A stretch of DNA of 64,000 nt from Aerococcus sanguinicola (GTDB lineage Bacteria; Bacillota; Bacilli; Lactobacillales; Aerococcaceae). Shown in pieces: positions 1 through 10,734 of this stretch (position 1 is the first letter of the stretch; every line of letters begins with the position of its first letter). Under the pieces are notes generated by a model. That model was not told the origin of the DNA and ran no database searches. It worked only from the letters and a program-made list of their open reading frames with translations. The DNA lies in NCBI RefSeq assembly GCF_008726925.1, contig NZ_VYWO01000001.1, positions 434,001-498,000 on the forward strand, in the 5' to 3' direction. A program made the translations under genes and the position numbers.

Positions 1-115
1 AGACAAAGGTCATACAATCTTCTGCTGATAAGTCGGGATTTAAGGCTTGTTGGTAGAGAACTAAGAGAGCAATTTCTCGAATTTGTGAAGTGCCTAATTT
101 CATTCCTTTATTCAT
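1..115 (-). CDS. nusB: Transcription antitermination protein NusB, N-terminal part (cut by window start)
   Basis: Only the first 38 codons lie in the window. The start is an ATG at 115-113, with a second in-frame ATG four codons later. The reading begins MNKGMKLGTSQIREIALLVL and continues with LYQQALNP, which fits the first helix of NusB (Arg followed by A-L-x-x-LYQ). NusB binds boxA RNA with NusE and takes part in rRNA antitermination; this role comes from the family. The gene follows the Asp23-type gene and efp on the same strand, the common Firmicutes order efp-asp23-nusB, which supports the call. The rest of the protein and its RNA-binding residues lie outside the window. Confidence 0.75.
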   Translation of the reverse strand, partial: MNKGMKLGTSQIREIALLVLYQQALNPDLSAEDCMTFV

Positions 116-137
116 CCTTTAACCTTCTGACCCTATC

Positions 138-497
138 CTAAATCGTGAGCTCGGTAACTTTAATATTGATAGCGTCAAGTTGCACATCTGTCATAAAATA
201 AACTTCTTCGAATACGTGCTGCTGCAAGCGGGTCATGGTTTCCGGCACATTCACACCATATTTTAAGGAAAGAGCAATTTCTAAAAAGATTTCCTGGTCC
301 TCATTTTGATAGAGAAGTACCGCCTGGTCACGGTTCATCCAGTCATTAAAATTAGCACGCCAGGAAGAAAGCAAGCTGACTTCTTTAAAGTCTCTGCATG
401 CTTGACTTGCGATGTCTTCGATAACTTTCGGTGCGATGTTGAAAGAACCGAGACACGCTTGGTCTTCAGCTGTCACCATTCCAGTACGTTCTGCCAT
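138..497 (-). CDS. Asp23/Gls24 family envelope stress protein (YqhY-like)
   Basis: A 119-residue protein with the Asp23/Gls24 pattern: an N-terminal strand region (GSFNIAPKVIEDIASQAC), a central segment of alternating hydrophobics (IFLEIALSLKYGVNVPETM) and a C-terminal amphipathic helix leading to VQLDAINIKVTELTI. Family members are small cytoplasmic or membrane-associated proteins linked to alkaline or envelope stress; the YqhY paralog in bacilli lies between the acetyl-CoA carboxylase/efp region and nusB, as here. The RBS before the ATG at 497 is weak (GGGGAAATGAG), so translation may depend on the upstream efp. The molecular function is not established. It is probably co-transcribed with efp (30 bp gap) and nusB (22 bp gap). 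Confidence 0.82.
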   Translation of the reverse strand: MAERTGMVTAEDQACLGSFNIAPKVIEDIASQACRDFKEVSLLSSWRANFNDWMNRDQAVLLYQNEDQEIFLEIALSLKYGVNVPETMTRLQQHVFEEVYFMTDVQLDAINIKVTELTI

Positions 498-527
498 GTT
501 CTCATTTCCCCACTTTCTTTAACAAGC

Positions 528-1085
528 TTAAGCGCGTGATACGTATTCTCCGTCATTGGTATTGATAATCAGATGATCACCCTCATTGACAAAGAAAGGC
601 ACATTAACCACAAGCCCTGTTTCCATAGTAGCTGGCTTGCTACCACCAGAAGCTGTGTCCCCTTTGATACCAGGTTCTGTTTGCTTCACTTCTAATTCCA
701 CAGTCGTTGGTAGGCTGACGCCTAAGATTTCTCCTTCATAGGAGGTCACTTGAACTTCCATATTTTCTAACAAATATTTCAATTCATCTTCAATCTGTTC
801 GCTTGGAATTTCAATCTGTTCAAAAGTCTGATTATCCATGAAGACATGCATGTCGCCAGAAGCGTAAAGATATTGCATGGCATTGTTATCGATATGAGCT
901 GTTTCAACCTTTTCGCCAGCACGCCAAGTTTTATCCAATAAGGCACCTGTCCGTAGGTTTTTTAATTTTGAGCGAACGAAGGCGCTCCCCTTACCTGGCT
1001 TGACGTGTTGGAAGTCAACAATACGGTAGAGCGTATCGCCATCTTTAATTGTTAAGCCGTTTTTAAAATCATTAGTTGTAATCAT
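528..1085 (-). CDS. efp: Elongation factor P
   Basis: A 185-residue EF-P of normal length with its three beta-barrel domains. EF-P enters the E site of ribosomes stalled on polyproline and stimulates peptide bond formation. The domain I loop reads [12 protein letters not shown], placing Lys32 at the tip where Gram-positive EF-Ps carry their modified lysine. The C-terminal OB domain ends [20 protein letters not shown], typical of the family. The start ATG at 1085 follows GGAGGACG. It lies downstream of the M24 peptidase gene and upstream of the Asp23-type gene on the same strand, a conserved arrangement. Confidence 0.96.
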   Translation of the reverse strand: MITTNDFKNGLTIKDGDTLYRIVDFQHVKPGKGSAFVRSKLKNLRTGALLDKTWRAGEKVETAHIDNNAMQYLYASGDMHVFMDNQTFEQIEIPSEQIEDELKYLLENMEVQVTSYEGEILGVSLPTTVELEVKQTEPGIKGDTASGGSKPATMETGLVVNVPFFVNEGDHLIINTNDGEYVSRA

Positions 1086-1164
1086 TACTCGTCCTCCAAT
1101 TCAAATACTTTATTATTAATCTTATCATATAAAAGCTAACTAGCGAACAAATATCCCTATTTTA

Positions 1165-2244
1165 TTAGAGAATTATTAATTCGCGAGAGGCTGGGGTCAG
1201 GATACGGTTGCCATCTTTAGTTAGGAGCAGGTCATCTTCAATCCGAACACCACCGATTCCTTCGAGGTAAATACCGGGCTCATTGGTAATCAATTGTCCG
1301 GCCTGAAGTTCTTCATCATAAGACGGACTCGCATTAGGTGCTTCATGAATTTCTAAGCCAAAACTATGCCCTAAGGAGTGACCAAATGCCTCACCATAAC
1401 CTGCTTGACGGATATAGTCCCTGGCAACAGCATCTAATTCCTGCCCAGTTAGACCAGGACGCGCTACCTCACTCACCCGGCGGTTAGCTTCTTGGACAAT
1501 GGCATAAATTTCTTTCAACTTATCACCTGGGTCCCCTAAGGCAAAGGTCCGAGTCATGTCGGAACAATAACCTTGGTAGTAACAGCCATAGTCCACCGTG
1601 ATTAAGTCCCCTTGTTCAATGACTTTATGGCTAGCAACACCATGTGGCATGGCTGACCGTAAGCCCGAAGCCACAATCGTTTCAAAGGAAACGCCTGAAG
1701 CTCCTAAGCTGCGCATATGAAAGTCAATGGCATTTGCCAGTTCAATTTCAGTCATGCCTGCTTTGACCGTATTCAGCATAAAATCATAAGTTTCAACAGC
1801 AATGTCACAAGCTTTTTCAATCAGGGCAATTTCTTCATCATCTTTAAATTGTCTTAAGACTTCAATGGCCCCTGAAAATGGAATAAGTTCAACATCCAAA
1901 GCTTCATCTAAGGCCATATAAGCTGCCACAGAGACATCCTCATCTTCAAAGGCTAGCTTGTCATAGCAAGCTTGGCTGAGGGTGCGTTGAATAAAGGCAA
2001 GCGGGGAATCTTGACTAGCTGATCCTCCCGCCACCACCACTTCTAAGCCTTGGCACTGCTTCTCAGCCTGCTCTCGGTAGCGAAAATCTGTGATAATATA
2101 GGCCTTCTCTTGGCTGACGAGAACTTTAGCTGAGGTCCCCGTAAAACCGCTAAGATAACGGATATTATAAGGATTGCTGACATAGAGGGCGGGGATGCCT
2201 TCACTTTTTAGTAAGTCTTGTAATTGATTAATTCGTCTCTCCAT
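1165..2244 (-). CDS. M24 family metallopeptidase (Xaa-Pro aminopeptidase / dipeptidase type)
   Basis: A 359-residue creatinase-fold peptidase. An N-terminal creatinase-like domain (about 1-125) precedes the pita-bread catalytic domain. The metal ligands are visible: two aspartates in DYGCYYQGYCSDMTRT, a histidine in GHSLGHSFGLEIHE, and glutamates in NEPGIYLEGIGGVRIEDD. The expected activity is cytoplasmic removal of N-terminal residues next to proline in peptides. Whether it is an aminopeptidase P or a prolidase cannot be decided from sequence alone. The start ATG at 2244 follows AAGAAGGTG. Its position just upstream of efp matches the pepP/pepQ-efp pair in many Firmicutes, a functional link since EF-P handles proline-rich translation. 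Confidence 0.9.
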   Translation of the reverse strand: MERRINQLQDLLKSEGIPALYVSNPYNIRYLSGFTGTSAKVLVSQEKAYIITDFRYREQAEKQCQGLEVVVAGGSASQDSPLAFIQRTLSQACYDKLAFEDEDVSVAAYMALDEALDVELIPFSGAIEVLRQFKDDEEIALIEKACDIAVETYDFMLNTVKAGMTEIELANAIDFHMRSLGASGVSFETIVASGLRSAMPHGVASHKVIEQGDLITVDYGCYYQGYCSDMTRTFALGDPGDKLKEIYAIVQEANRRVSEVARPGLTGQELDAVARDYIRQAGYGEAFGHSLGHSFGLEIHEAPNASPSYDEELQAGQLITNEPGIYLEGIGGVRIEDDLLLTKDGNRILTPASRELIIL

Positions 2245-2308
2245 TAAGACACCTTCTTCTCTAAAACATCTATAGGCTCATTATAACATAGATCATTCCT
2301 CGACAAAA

Positions 2309-2340
2309 AATCGAATCGTTCTTTTACTTTTTTTATATGA
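2309..2340 (+). promoter_or_regulatory. Possible competence (ComX-type) promoter of the comG operon
   Basis: ATCGAATC (2310-2317) resembles the core of the late-competence cin-box (TACGAATA) and is followed 16 bases later by TATATG (2334-2339). It lies about 70 bases before comGA, the right place for a late competence promoter. The match is partial (CGAAT core only) and no second site in the window confirms it. Confidence 0.3.
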
Positions 2341-2405
2341 CTTAGTGAATTTATGAGGCTCACCGTTTATATATCTATGACCGATAAAAATGAAAGGAGT
2401 TTCTT

Positions 2406-3431
2406 ATGGAAAATTTATTTGAAGAGGTGATTGCCTTAGCCCGCGACGTTCAGTCAGAAGACATCCAAATTTTTCCTCAGAGGGACCACTACCAGGTCCT
2501 CTTACGAACAATTGCGGGCATCGAAGAAGTGATGACACTATCCAATGAAAAAGGACTGCGGCTCATCCGTTTTTTGAAATACCGCAGTAATATGGATACC
2601 GGCGAGCGCCGTATCCCCCAAGATGGTAGCTTCGTTTACCAAGATCGCCAGGGACAGCTTGAATTAAGACTCTCGACGATTGCCAATTACCGCCTAGAGG
2701 AATCCTTAGTGATCCGCCTGCTCTACTCCCAAAAGAGGGATCACGCTTTTCTTAAAGGGCTAGACCCTGCTAGCTATCATGCACTATCAAAAGCCATGCA
2801 AAAGCAAAGCGGACTCATCATCTTCTCCGGTCCGGTAAGTTCAGGAAAAACCACGACCATGTATGAACTTTTACGAGAAAGCTATGAAAAAAAGCGCCGG
2901 TCTGTCATTACCATGGAAGACCCGGTCGAAATTAAGGATGATCGCTTTCTCCAAACGCAGATTAATCGAGCTGCTGGGGTAGACTATGACCAACTCATCA
3001 AGGCGAGTTTACGCCACCATCCCGATATTTTGCTGATTGGGGAAATTCGCGACAGTCAGACTGCTCGGATGACCATTCGTGCAGCCTTAACTGGTCACTT
3101 AGTTCTAGCTACTATCCATGCCAAAAATTGCCTGGGTGTTATCGGACGTTTAAAGGAATTAGGGATCAGTAATGAGCAATTGATTCAAACCCTGCTCCTT
3201 GTCTCTTCCCAACGTTTACTTCCTTGCTTAAAAGACTACTCAGGTCATAATGACCGCATCTGTTTAATCGAATGGATGACTGGCCAAGCTATTTCTTCCG
3301 TCGCTATTCACGGCCAAGTTCCTCCGACCATGACCACCCTGAACCATAAATTAAAGGAGGCCCTTGATCACCATGTCATCAGCCAAAGCACTTTCGAAGA
3401 ATATTACCTGGAAGAAAATTCTCCACTATGA
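2406..3431 (+). CDS. comGA: Competence pilus assembly ATPase ComGA
   Basis: A 341-residue GspE/PilB-type secretion ATPase that powers the transformation pilus from the inner face of the membrane. Walker A is GPVSSGKT at residues 142-149. It is followed by the Asp box (VITMEDPVE), the Walker B region (PDILLIGEIRDSQTA) and a His box (TGHLVLATIHAKN). It lacks the long N-terminal domain of PilB, as ComGA proteins do. The ATG at 2406 follows GAAAGGAG. It is the first gene of a seven-gene operon, and its 3' end overlaps comGB by about 60 bases. Expression is expected only during competence, probably via the upstream CGAAT box. Confidence 0.96.
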   Translation: MENLFEEVIALARDVQSEDIQIFPQRDHYQVLLRTIAGIEEVMTLSNEKGLRLIRFLKYRSNMDTGERRIPQDGSFVYQDRQGQLELRLSTIANYRLEESLVIRLLYSQKRDHAFLKGLDPASYHALSKAMQKQSGLIIFSGPVSSGKTTTMYELLRESYEKKRRSVITMEDPVEIKDDRFLQTQINRAAGVDYDQLIKASLRHHPDILLIGEIRDSQTARMTIRAALTGHLVLATIHAKNCLGVIGRLKELGISNEQLIQTLLLVSSQRLLPCLKDYSGHNDRICLIEWMTGQAISSVAIHGQVPPTMTTLNHKLKEALDHHVISQSTFEEYYLEENSPL

Positions 3432-4455
3432 AATCACTTCAGCGTGGACTAGCCAGCTCCAAGCTAATGTCCTTAGCTACATTTCAGAGATGTTACAGGA
3501 AGGCTTCTCCTTACAAGACACCCTGCCCTTTTTGAGTATTGTCTATCCTAAACAAGCCGCTACTTTTCAGGCTATGGAGGAAGATATTCTCTTGGGAAAA
3601 AGTTTTGCTGAAGCTTGCTTACATCTAAAGCTTCACGGCAATCAACGCTTTCAAATTAAGATTGCTGAAGGCCATGGCGCCTTTGCGGAGAAGTTGATGG
3701 AAGTTTCTAACTATCTGAAATTAAGAGAAGAGAATACTAAGCGCATCCGTCAAACCTTAACTTATCCGATTTTCTTAGTTTTTCTCATCCTAGGCATGCT
3801 CTTTGTCATCCGCTCCTTCCTCCTCCCTCAAATCCAAGATATGAGCCTAGGCCAAGCGTCTCCCTTCGTCCTTTTTCTCCATTTTTTTCTAGAGAACCTG
3901 CCCCTCGTCCTTCTTTATACGGGATTAGTTCTTAGTTTAGTGACCATGGCTAGCTATCTATACTTAAAAAAATTAACTGCCCTTAAACGCGCGCAAATAT
4001 TTGTTAGCTTCCCTTTTATCGGTCAATATTTTCGTCTTTACTATACCTATTTCTTTGCTTATGAATTCAGCCAGTTATTTTCTCTTGGCTTTTCAATTCA
4101 GGAAATTATCCACAGCTTTCAAAAACAAAATGAATCAAATTTTCTTAAAAGTTTCGGTAATTTTATGGCCAAGCATTTGGAAGAGGGTCGGGCGACGAAT
4201 GATATTTTAAGGCGAGCAGGGATCTTTACCAGAGAATTTCCTGCTATCGTCCTGCAAGGAGAATACCTGAATCAATTGGCAGTCAAGATGCGGCTTTATA
4301 GCCAAGGTTGCCTTAAAGAATTCTTCGAAAAGAGTCAGCAAGCTATCCAAATAGCTAAAAATCTCTTATTTGTTTTTGTCGCCCTTTTAATCCTTTTAGT
4401 CTATCTCAGCCTTATGCTCCCCATGCTCAATTTATTAGGAGGTTTACACCTATGA
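3373..4455 (+). CDS. comGB: Competence pilus platform protein ComGB
   Basis: A GspF/PilC-type polytopic membrane protein, the platform on which ComGA assembles the pilus. The product is 360 residues if read from the ATG at 3373. An in-frame TTG at 3364 lies only three bases after the AAGGAGG motif (3354-3360), so the ATG, twelve bases after it, is preferred. Two GspF domains are seen, about 15-130 and 215-340, separated by hydrophobic segments (PIFLVFLILGMLFVI; LVLLYTGLVLSLVTM), with a final segment LLFVFVALLILLVYLSLMLP. The GspF signature appears as GEYLNQLAVKMRLY near the C-terminus. The gene overlaps comGA and runs into comGC. Confidence 0.93.
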   Translation: MSSAKALSKNITWKKILHYEITSAWTSQLQANVLSYISEMLQEGFSLQDTLPFLSIVYPKQAATFQAMEEDILLGKSFAEACLHLKLHGNQRFQIKIAEGHGAFAEKLMEVSNYLKLREENTKRIRQTLTYPIFLVFLILGMLFVIRSFLLPQIQDMSLGQASPFVLFLHFFLENLPLVLLYTGLVLSLVTMASYLYLKKLTALKRAQIFVSFPFIGQYFRLYYTYFFAYEFSQLFSLGFSIQEIIHSFQKQNESNFLKSFGNFMAKHLEEGRATNDILRRAGIFTREFPAIVLQGEYLNQLAVKMRLYSQGCLKEFFEKSQQAIQIAKNLLFVFVALLILLVYLSLMLPMLNLLGGLHL

Positions 4456-4760
4456 GACACACATTCAAAAACTATCTAAAACGGCTTAAGACCAGCGATC
4501 GGCGCGGTTTTACGCTCCTAGAAATGGTAATTGTGCTCTTCGTTATTGCTGTCCTTTTATTACTGATTATCCCTAATATTGCCCAGCAAAGGGACAATAT
4601 TCGCAGCCAAGGGGATGAAGCCTTGCTCACGACCTATGAAACCCAATCTTCCCTCTTCCTAACCAATGAAGGCCGAGAGGCTAACGGCATCCAGGAATTG
4701 GTTGAAACCGGTTATCTCAGCCAGGAACAGGCTGACCGCCTCAATGAAATCCAACGCTAA
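4452..4760 (+). CDS. comGC: Major competence pseudopilin ComGC
   Basis: A 102-residue type IV pilin-like protein, the main subunit of the transformation pilus. The prepilin cleavage site is GFTLLEMVIVL: a Gly before the mature Phe, with the conserved Glu at +5, followed by a long hydrophobic helix (IVLFVIAVLLLLIIP). Processing would be by prepilin peptidase ComC, which is not in this window. The C-terminal half is short and charged and ends in a conserved QEQADRLNEIQR-type tail. It overlaps comGB by four bases (ATGA) and comGD by seventeen. Confidence 0.95.
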   Translation: MRHTFKNYLKRLKTSDRRGFTLLEMVIVLFVIAVLLLLIIPNIAQQRDNIRSQGDEALLTTYETQSSLFLTNEGREANGIQELVETGYLSQEQADRLNEIQR

Positions 4761-5178
4761 ATCTGCCTTTACCCTGGTCGAAATGGCCCTGACTTTATTG
4801 GTAGTCGCTGTCATTAGCCTAGCTGCTTGGCATGGCCTTCAAGCAAAGCGCCATGAGTTCCACGCCAGGAGTCAAATCCAAAGCATCATGTCTTACTACG
4901 ACCGCTGCTATAAACGGGCCTACTTAAACGGTGAGCGGATTATACTGGTCGCCATGGCAGACCAGGTCAGCTTCTATCAGGACTCGGCCCAAAGCCTGCC
5001 GATTAAAAGTTTCAAATTGGAGGGCGGGCTTAAGCTAAATCGACCAGCTTATTTCATGATGGACGGTTACCAAACCCAGCTTGCACCCACTAGCCTTTAC
5101 TTCATACATCCCCAAGGTCATATTCGGGTGAGTATTCAGATGGGAGGGAGTCAGTATGTTATTCGAGAATTCGACTAA
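4744..5178 (+). CDS. comGD: Minor competence pseudopilin ComGD
   Basis: A 144-residue protein when read from the ATG at 4744, which puts the prepilin signal right at the N-terminus (MKSNAKSAFTLVEMALTLLV). A longer in-frame reading from 4666 only adds sequence that overlaps comGC and is rejected. The class III signal has Ala in place of the usual Gly at -1 before F-T-L-V-E, an acceptable variant. A hydrophobic helix follows (LLVVAVISLAAWHGL), then a GspH-like beta-rich region ending GGSQYVIREFD. Minor pseudopilins prime pilus assembly. It overlaps comGC and comGE. Confidence 0.85.
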   Translation: MKSNAKSAFTLVEMALTLLVVAVISLAAWHGLQAKRHEFHARSQIQSIMSYYDRCYKRAYLNGERIILVAMADQVSFYQDSAQSLPIKSFKLEGGLKLNRPAYFMMDGYQTQLAPTSLYFIHPQGHIRVSIQMGGSQYVIREFD

Positions 5179-5455
5179 TCAACGAGCTTACTTATTAGTT
5201 GAAGCAGCCGCTTCGCTTTTTCTGCTCAGTTTATTAGTCCATTATCTAGTCACTTCAACACAGCTTCAGCTTGAACAGCTTCATCGTGCACAAGAGCAAG
5301 TTGAGTTCGCAGAATATCATTTTCAAAGTCTTCAAAGCCTAAGTCAGGACCCAAACTGGCTTGAGCAGTTAAGGGAAGAGGGTTATAACTTGGGAGAGGA
5401 GCTTGGCTATGAAGAAAGCGTCTATATTCAACTCTTGTCCAAAGAAGCCCACTAG
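5156..5455 (+). CDS. comGE: Minor competence pseudopilin ComGE
   Basis: A 99-residue protein in the ComGE position. The N-terminus has a degenerate prepilin signal (NQRAYLLVEAAASLFLLSLL) with Ala before Tyr and Glu at about +5, then one transmembrane helix and an acidic amphipathic helix (LEQLHRAQEQVEFAEYHFQSL). The gene is too short and diverged to be called by motif alone; the call rests on the pseudopilin signal and its place between comGD and comGF. The ATG at 5156 overlaps the comGD end by 23 bases, and the 3' end overlaps comGF. Confidence 0.78.
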   Translation: MLFENSTNQRAYLLVEAAASLFLLSLLVHYLVTSTQLQLEQLHRAQEQVEFAEYHFQSLQSLSQDPNWLEQLREEGYNLGEELGYEESVYIQLLSKEAH

Positions 5456-5912
5456 ATCGCGCCAAGCTTTTACCCTCCTAGAAGCTTGCCTAAGCCTCTT
5501 CTGCTTTTCCCTCCTCCTCCATGCTTTCACTGCGATCATAGACCAAGAATTGACTTATTTCAATAGCTTGCAGTCCAACTTTGTAGATGATTGGACCTTT
5601 TTCCTGATTAAGGTCCAAAGGCAGAGCTACCAGGGAGAACTGGTCGCATGCCGGGACCGGGCCTTCAGCTTTCGTCTGCCAGATGGGCGTTTTTACCGCT
5701 ATGAATATTATCAGAATGCTGTTAGCCAAATGATCCGCTTGCGTGTTAACCGTCAAGGCCACCAACCCCAACTTATGGAGGTCCAAGATTTTAACTGCCA
5801 ACGGCTCGGCCCACAAAGCATTCAAATCCAAGTCACTTTCACTAATGGGAAAAGCTATCAAAGTCGGCTATACTTTAGGGGAGGAAGCTCTGATGAAGCG
5901 GACAGTCAATAA
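5409..5912 (+). CDS. comGF: Minor competence pseudopilin ComGF
   Basis: A 167-residue product from the ATG at 5409, eight bases after GAGAGGAG; the in-frame TTG two codons earlier is less likely. The prepilin site is RQAFTLLEACLSLFCFSLLL (Ala-Phe cleavage, Glu at +5). The body matches ComGF in layout: a region with DWTFFLIKVQRQ followed by beta strands (GRFYRYEYYQNAVSQMIRLRV) and a final SYQSRLYFRGG. ComGF is a minor component needed for pilus formation and DNA uptake. It overlaps comGE by 47 bases and the next gene by 20 bases. Confidence 0.85.
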   Translation: MKKASIFNSCPKKPTRSRQAFTLLEACLSLFCFSLLLHAFTAIIDQELTYFNSLQSNFVDDWTFFLIKVQRQSYQGELVACRDRAFSFRLPDGRFYRYEYYQNAVSQMIRLRVNRQGHQPQLMEVQDFNCQRLGPQSIQIQVTFTNGKSYQSRLYFRGGSSDEADSQ

Positions 5913-6687
5913 AAGAGCCTCCATCTTCTTAACTAGTCTGACCTGTTTCTTCTCTATCCTTCTCCTCTATCATATCAATCTCCAGCTCTACCAAGCCAAG
6001 CTTGAAAATTTGGTAACTATGGAAGAAGGATTAAAGGCAGAAAGTTTAGCACTTCTCGCCATAAGCTTCCAAGAAGCCCAGACCGACAAGTGGCGCGAAG
6101 AAAAAGAAAATACGCAAGAGCTCCTAGAAGAAGAGTCAAAGCGAATAGACAAACTAAAAGAAAATATAAGAGACTTGGAGAAAGAAAAAAATAATAAAGA
6201 AGACCAATTTGAAGAGGCGCAGCTTGAAAAAGAAAACAAAATCGAAGCTTTAAACGAGGAATTGCAGGAATTGGAGATGGAATTTGCTTATTTCAGCGCG
6301 ATAGCCTATGATAGAGACATAGTTGATGAAGAGGACAACTCTTCTCCTATAGATACTGAAGAAGAGTCGGATTGGCTAGCCAGCCACGATGATCTCGTCC
6401 AAAGTATCGAACATGAGCGTAAGGAAGTCCAGGCTCTAGAAGAGCAATGGAAGCAAGAGAAGCTAGCTAGTGAAAAAGACATCAACCAAGTCAAAAAAGA
6501 CTTAAAAGAGGCCCGGGCAAAGAAAGCAGAGCTGAAAAAAATGCTCAGTCAGCTCGACAAGTTAGATAAGGAAGCGGTTATGTATCGCTTTAACTTAGGA
6601 GAAGTAGAACTCAGACAAGAAGAGAAAGCTAAGCATTGTCGGGTCATCCTCTATAAGAATGACGAGACCTATCAGTTCAGCTACTAA
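5893..6687 (+). CDS. comGG: ComGG-position protein with a long coiled-coil insertion
   Basis: A 264-residue product from the ATG at 5893, preceded by GGGGAGGAAGC. It is the last gene of the comG operon. The N-terminus has a short basic start and one transmembrane helix (ASIFLTSLTCFFSILLL), as in ComGG, and the C-terminus (VMYRFNLGEVELRQEEKAKH, then RVILYKNDETYQFSY) reads like the end of ComGG proteins. Between them, about residues 75-225 form a very charged Lys/Glu heptad-rich segment, far longer than usual; ComGG is commonly about 95-130 residues. This segment is A-rich in DNA and has an acidic gap in the middle (VDEEDNSSPIDTEEESDW). The symbol rests on position and on the two ends only. Confidence 0.62.
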   Translation: MKRTVNKRASIFLTSLTCFFSILLLYHINLQLYQAKLENLVTMEEGLKAESLALLAISFQEAQTDKWREEKENTQELLEEESKRIDKLKENIRDLEKEKNNKEDQFEEAQLEKENKIEALNEELQELEMEFAYFSAIAYDRDIVDEEDNSSPIDTEEESDWLASHDDLVQSIEHERKEVQALEEQWKQEKLASEKDINQVKKDLKEARAKKAELKKMLSQLDKLDKEAVMYRFNLGEVELRQEEKAKHCRVILYKNDETYQFSY

Positions 6688-6745
6688 GTGAACCCCGTCT
6701 TTGACTCAATTATCTGCCTTCTGGTCAGCCAAGCATACCACAGGC

Positions 6746-6774
6746 AAAGAGCTAGCAAGCGCTAGCTCTTTTTC
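6746..6774 (+). terminator. Rho-independent terminator after the comG operon
   Basis: An 11-base perfect stem (AAAGAGCTAGC / GCTAGCTCTTT, 6746-6756 with 6761-6771) with an AAGC loop and a following T-run. It lies about 60 bases after the last comG gene and isolates the operon from the V-ATPase genes. Confidence 0.9.
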
Positions 6775-6951
6775 TTTAGGATAAAAACACCAAACAGCTC
6801 TTCGTGCAAAAATCTATTGGTTAAGAGATTTATTGCTTGCTTTTGCATTTTTATCTCCTTTTTACAAAGCTATCATATCTTGGATTACCTATAATATACT
6901 CATGTTCTGAAAAGAATAGTTGATCTCAAATAGAAATGGAGGCGATAGTAA

Positions 6952-7275
6952 GTGAATCAGGTCATTGAACGACTTGTCGCGATTGAAAAAAACGCTGAAA
7001 ATAGTGAGGCTAAGGTTCAAGAAGAAAAAGTCCAATTGCGTCAAACTTATGAGGAACGCAAGGCTAACTACCAAGCCGAAAAAAAACAAGCTTACCAAGA
7101 TGAGTTGGAAAATTACCGGCAAAAATTCTTGCAACGTCGTGATGACGAAAAAGCTGCACTCACCCAGCATTTCAACCAACAAGTCAATACCATTAAGAAT
7201 TTAGTTGAGCAAAAACAAGCAAGTTATGTTAATGATTTCATGGAAAAAGTGAAAAAACTAGGGGTGAAGCCGTAA
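6952..7275 (+). CDS. V-type ATPase peripheral-stalk subunit (G/H type)
   Basis: A 107-residue, almost entirely helical coiled-coil protein rich in Glu, Lys and Gln (EEKVQLRQTYEERKANYQAE), typical of the small stalk subunit that pairs with subunit E to hold the V1 head (NtpF in Enterococcus, subunit G or H elsewhere). The start is a GTG at 6952, eight bases after GGAGGCG. It is the first gene of a nine-gene operon, and its stop overlaps the next start (TAATG). The family is low in sequence conservation, so the call depends on composition, length and context. Confidence 0.8.
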   Translation: MNQVIERLVAIEKNAENSEAKVQEEKVQLRQTYEERKANYQAEKKQAYQDELENYRQKFLQRRDDEKAALTQHFNQQVNTIKNLVEQKQASYVNDFMEKVKKLGVKP

Positions 7276-8288
7276 TGAATGATTACACTGCTATTGAAAG
7301 CAAAATTCGAGCCATGCGTGCTAAACTTTTGACACCTTCTTTTATCCAGGAAGATTTGACAGCTAATAGTGTTGATGAATTTTACCGCTTTCTTTCAAGT
7401 CAAAGTTCATACCGGCAAGTGATGCCTGAACAATTACCAAGGCAAATGCCCCGCGATGAACTTGAAACCATCATCATGCATGGCGTCCAGCTTGATTTTA
7501 TCAAACTCTACCGCTTTGCAAGTATTGAGCAGCGACGGGCCCTTCAACTATTTGGCGTTCGCTATGAAGTCTCCTTTATTAAGGAAGTCATGCACCAAGT
7601 GGACAATCTCCACCAGCTGAAGCTAAGCCTCAATCCCTTTACGGATTACCTGGATAAAAGCCGTCATTTTCATACAGCAGAGTTGCTGCTTGCTCAGTCT
7701 ATCCACGATGTCATCCATAGCTTTAGGGATACCATCTATGCGCCTTTTTTTGAGAAGTTTTCACTCAATAACCAAGTGGATTCCTACAACCACTATGAAC
7801 TAGAATCAGCACTCGATCAATTTATTGCTTTATATGTTGATCGTAAGGCGCGTCGGGTTTTAAAGGCTAAGGAGCTCAGCTACTTTAAAAAGCTGGATGG
7901 AACAAGTTATGATTTGATGAATATTTGTATCATCTATCGCTTAAAATTCCTCTTCCACTACGAAAATGACGACATCCGCTCGGCCCTTTTCAAAACCCAC
8001 CATCGCTTGACAGACCGGGTTCTTGACCAATTATTATTGACCAGTGACCTGGCAAGTTTCCAAGCTATTGTTGATGACCTAGGCTATGGCCAAACTTTAG
8101 ATTTTACCCAGGCTTACTTCCCTCTCCTAGCCCAACATCAACTCGTGGACCAGTTATTTAGGCGCTATGTCCGAGCCCTGCCCCACTCCATGCTTACAAT
8201 CTTTGAATACTTAGAGGATAAGGAGACAGAGGCTCGTTTACTCATTCAAGAGCTAGAAAAAATCAGCTATGCTCATCTGACCGCATAA
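7275..8288 (+). CDS. ntpC: V-type ATPase subunit C (d-type central-stalk socket)
   Basis: A 337-residue all-helical protein of the size of NtpC/AtpC (the eukaryotic d subunit), which sits on the membrane rotor ring and receives the central stalk. It has the typical three-fold internal pattern of Phe/Tyr-rich helices (e.g. LETIIMHGVQLDFIKLYRF, and later YDLMNICIIYRLKFLFHYEN), the latter resembling the conserved D-x-x-N-I-x-x-I-x-R-x-K segment. Its ATG overlaps the stop of the preceding gene. Placement before subunit I differs from Enterococcus hirae, where ntpC follows ntpE. Confidence 0.88.
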   Translation: MNDYTAIESKIRAMRAKLLTPSFIQEDLTANSVDEFYRFLSSQSSYRQVMPEQLPRQMPRDELETIIMHGVQLDFIKLYRFASIEQRRALQLFGVRYEVSFIKEVMHQVDNLHQLKLSLNPFTDYLDKSRHFHTAELLLAQSIHDVIHSFRDTIYAPFFEKFSLNNQVDSYNHYELESALDQFIALYVDRKARRVLKAKELSYFKKLDGTSYDLMNICIIYRLKFLFHYENDDIRSALFKTHHRLTDRVLDQLLLTSDLASFQAIVDDLGYGQTLDFTQAYFPLLAQHQLVDQLFRRYVRALPHSMLTIFEYLEDKETEARLLIQELEKISYAHLTA

Positions 8289-8305
8289 GAAAGGAGTCTA
8301 AATAG

Positions 8306-10718
<2,413 letters not shown>

Positions 10719-10734
10719 GAGGGAGATCTGCCCT

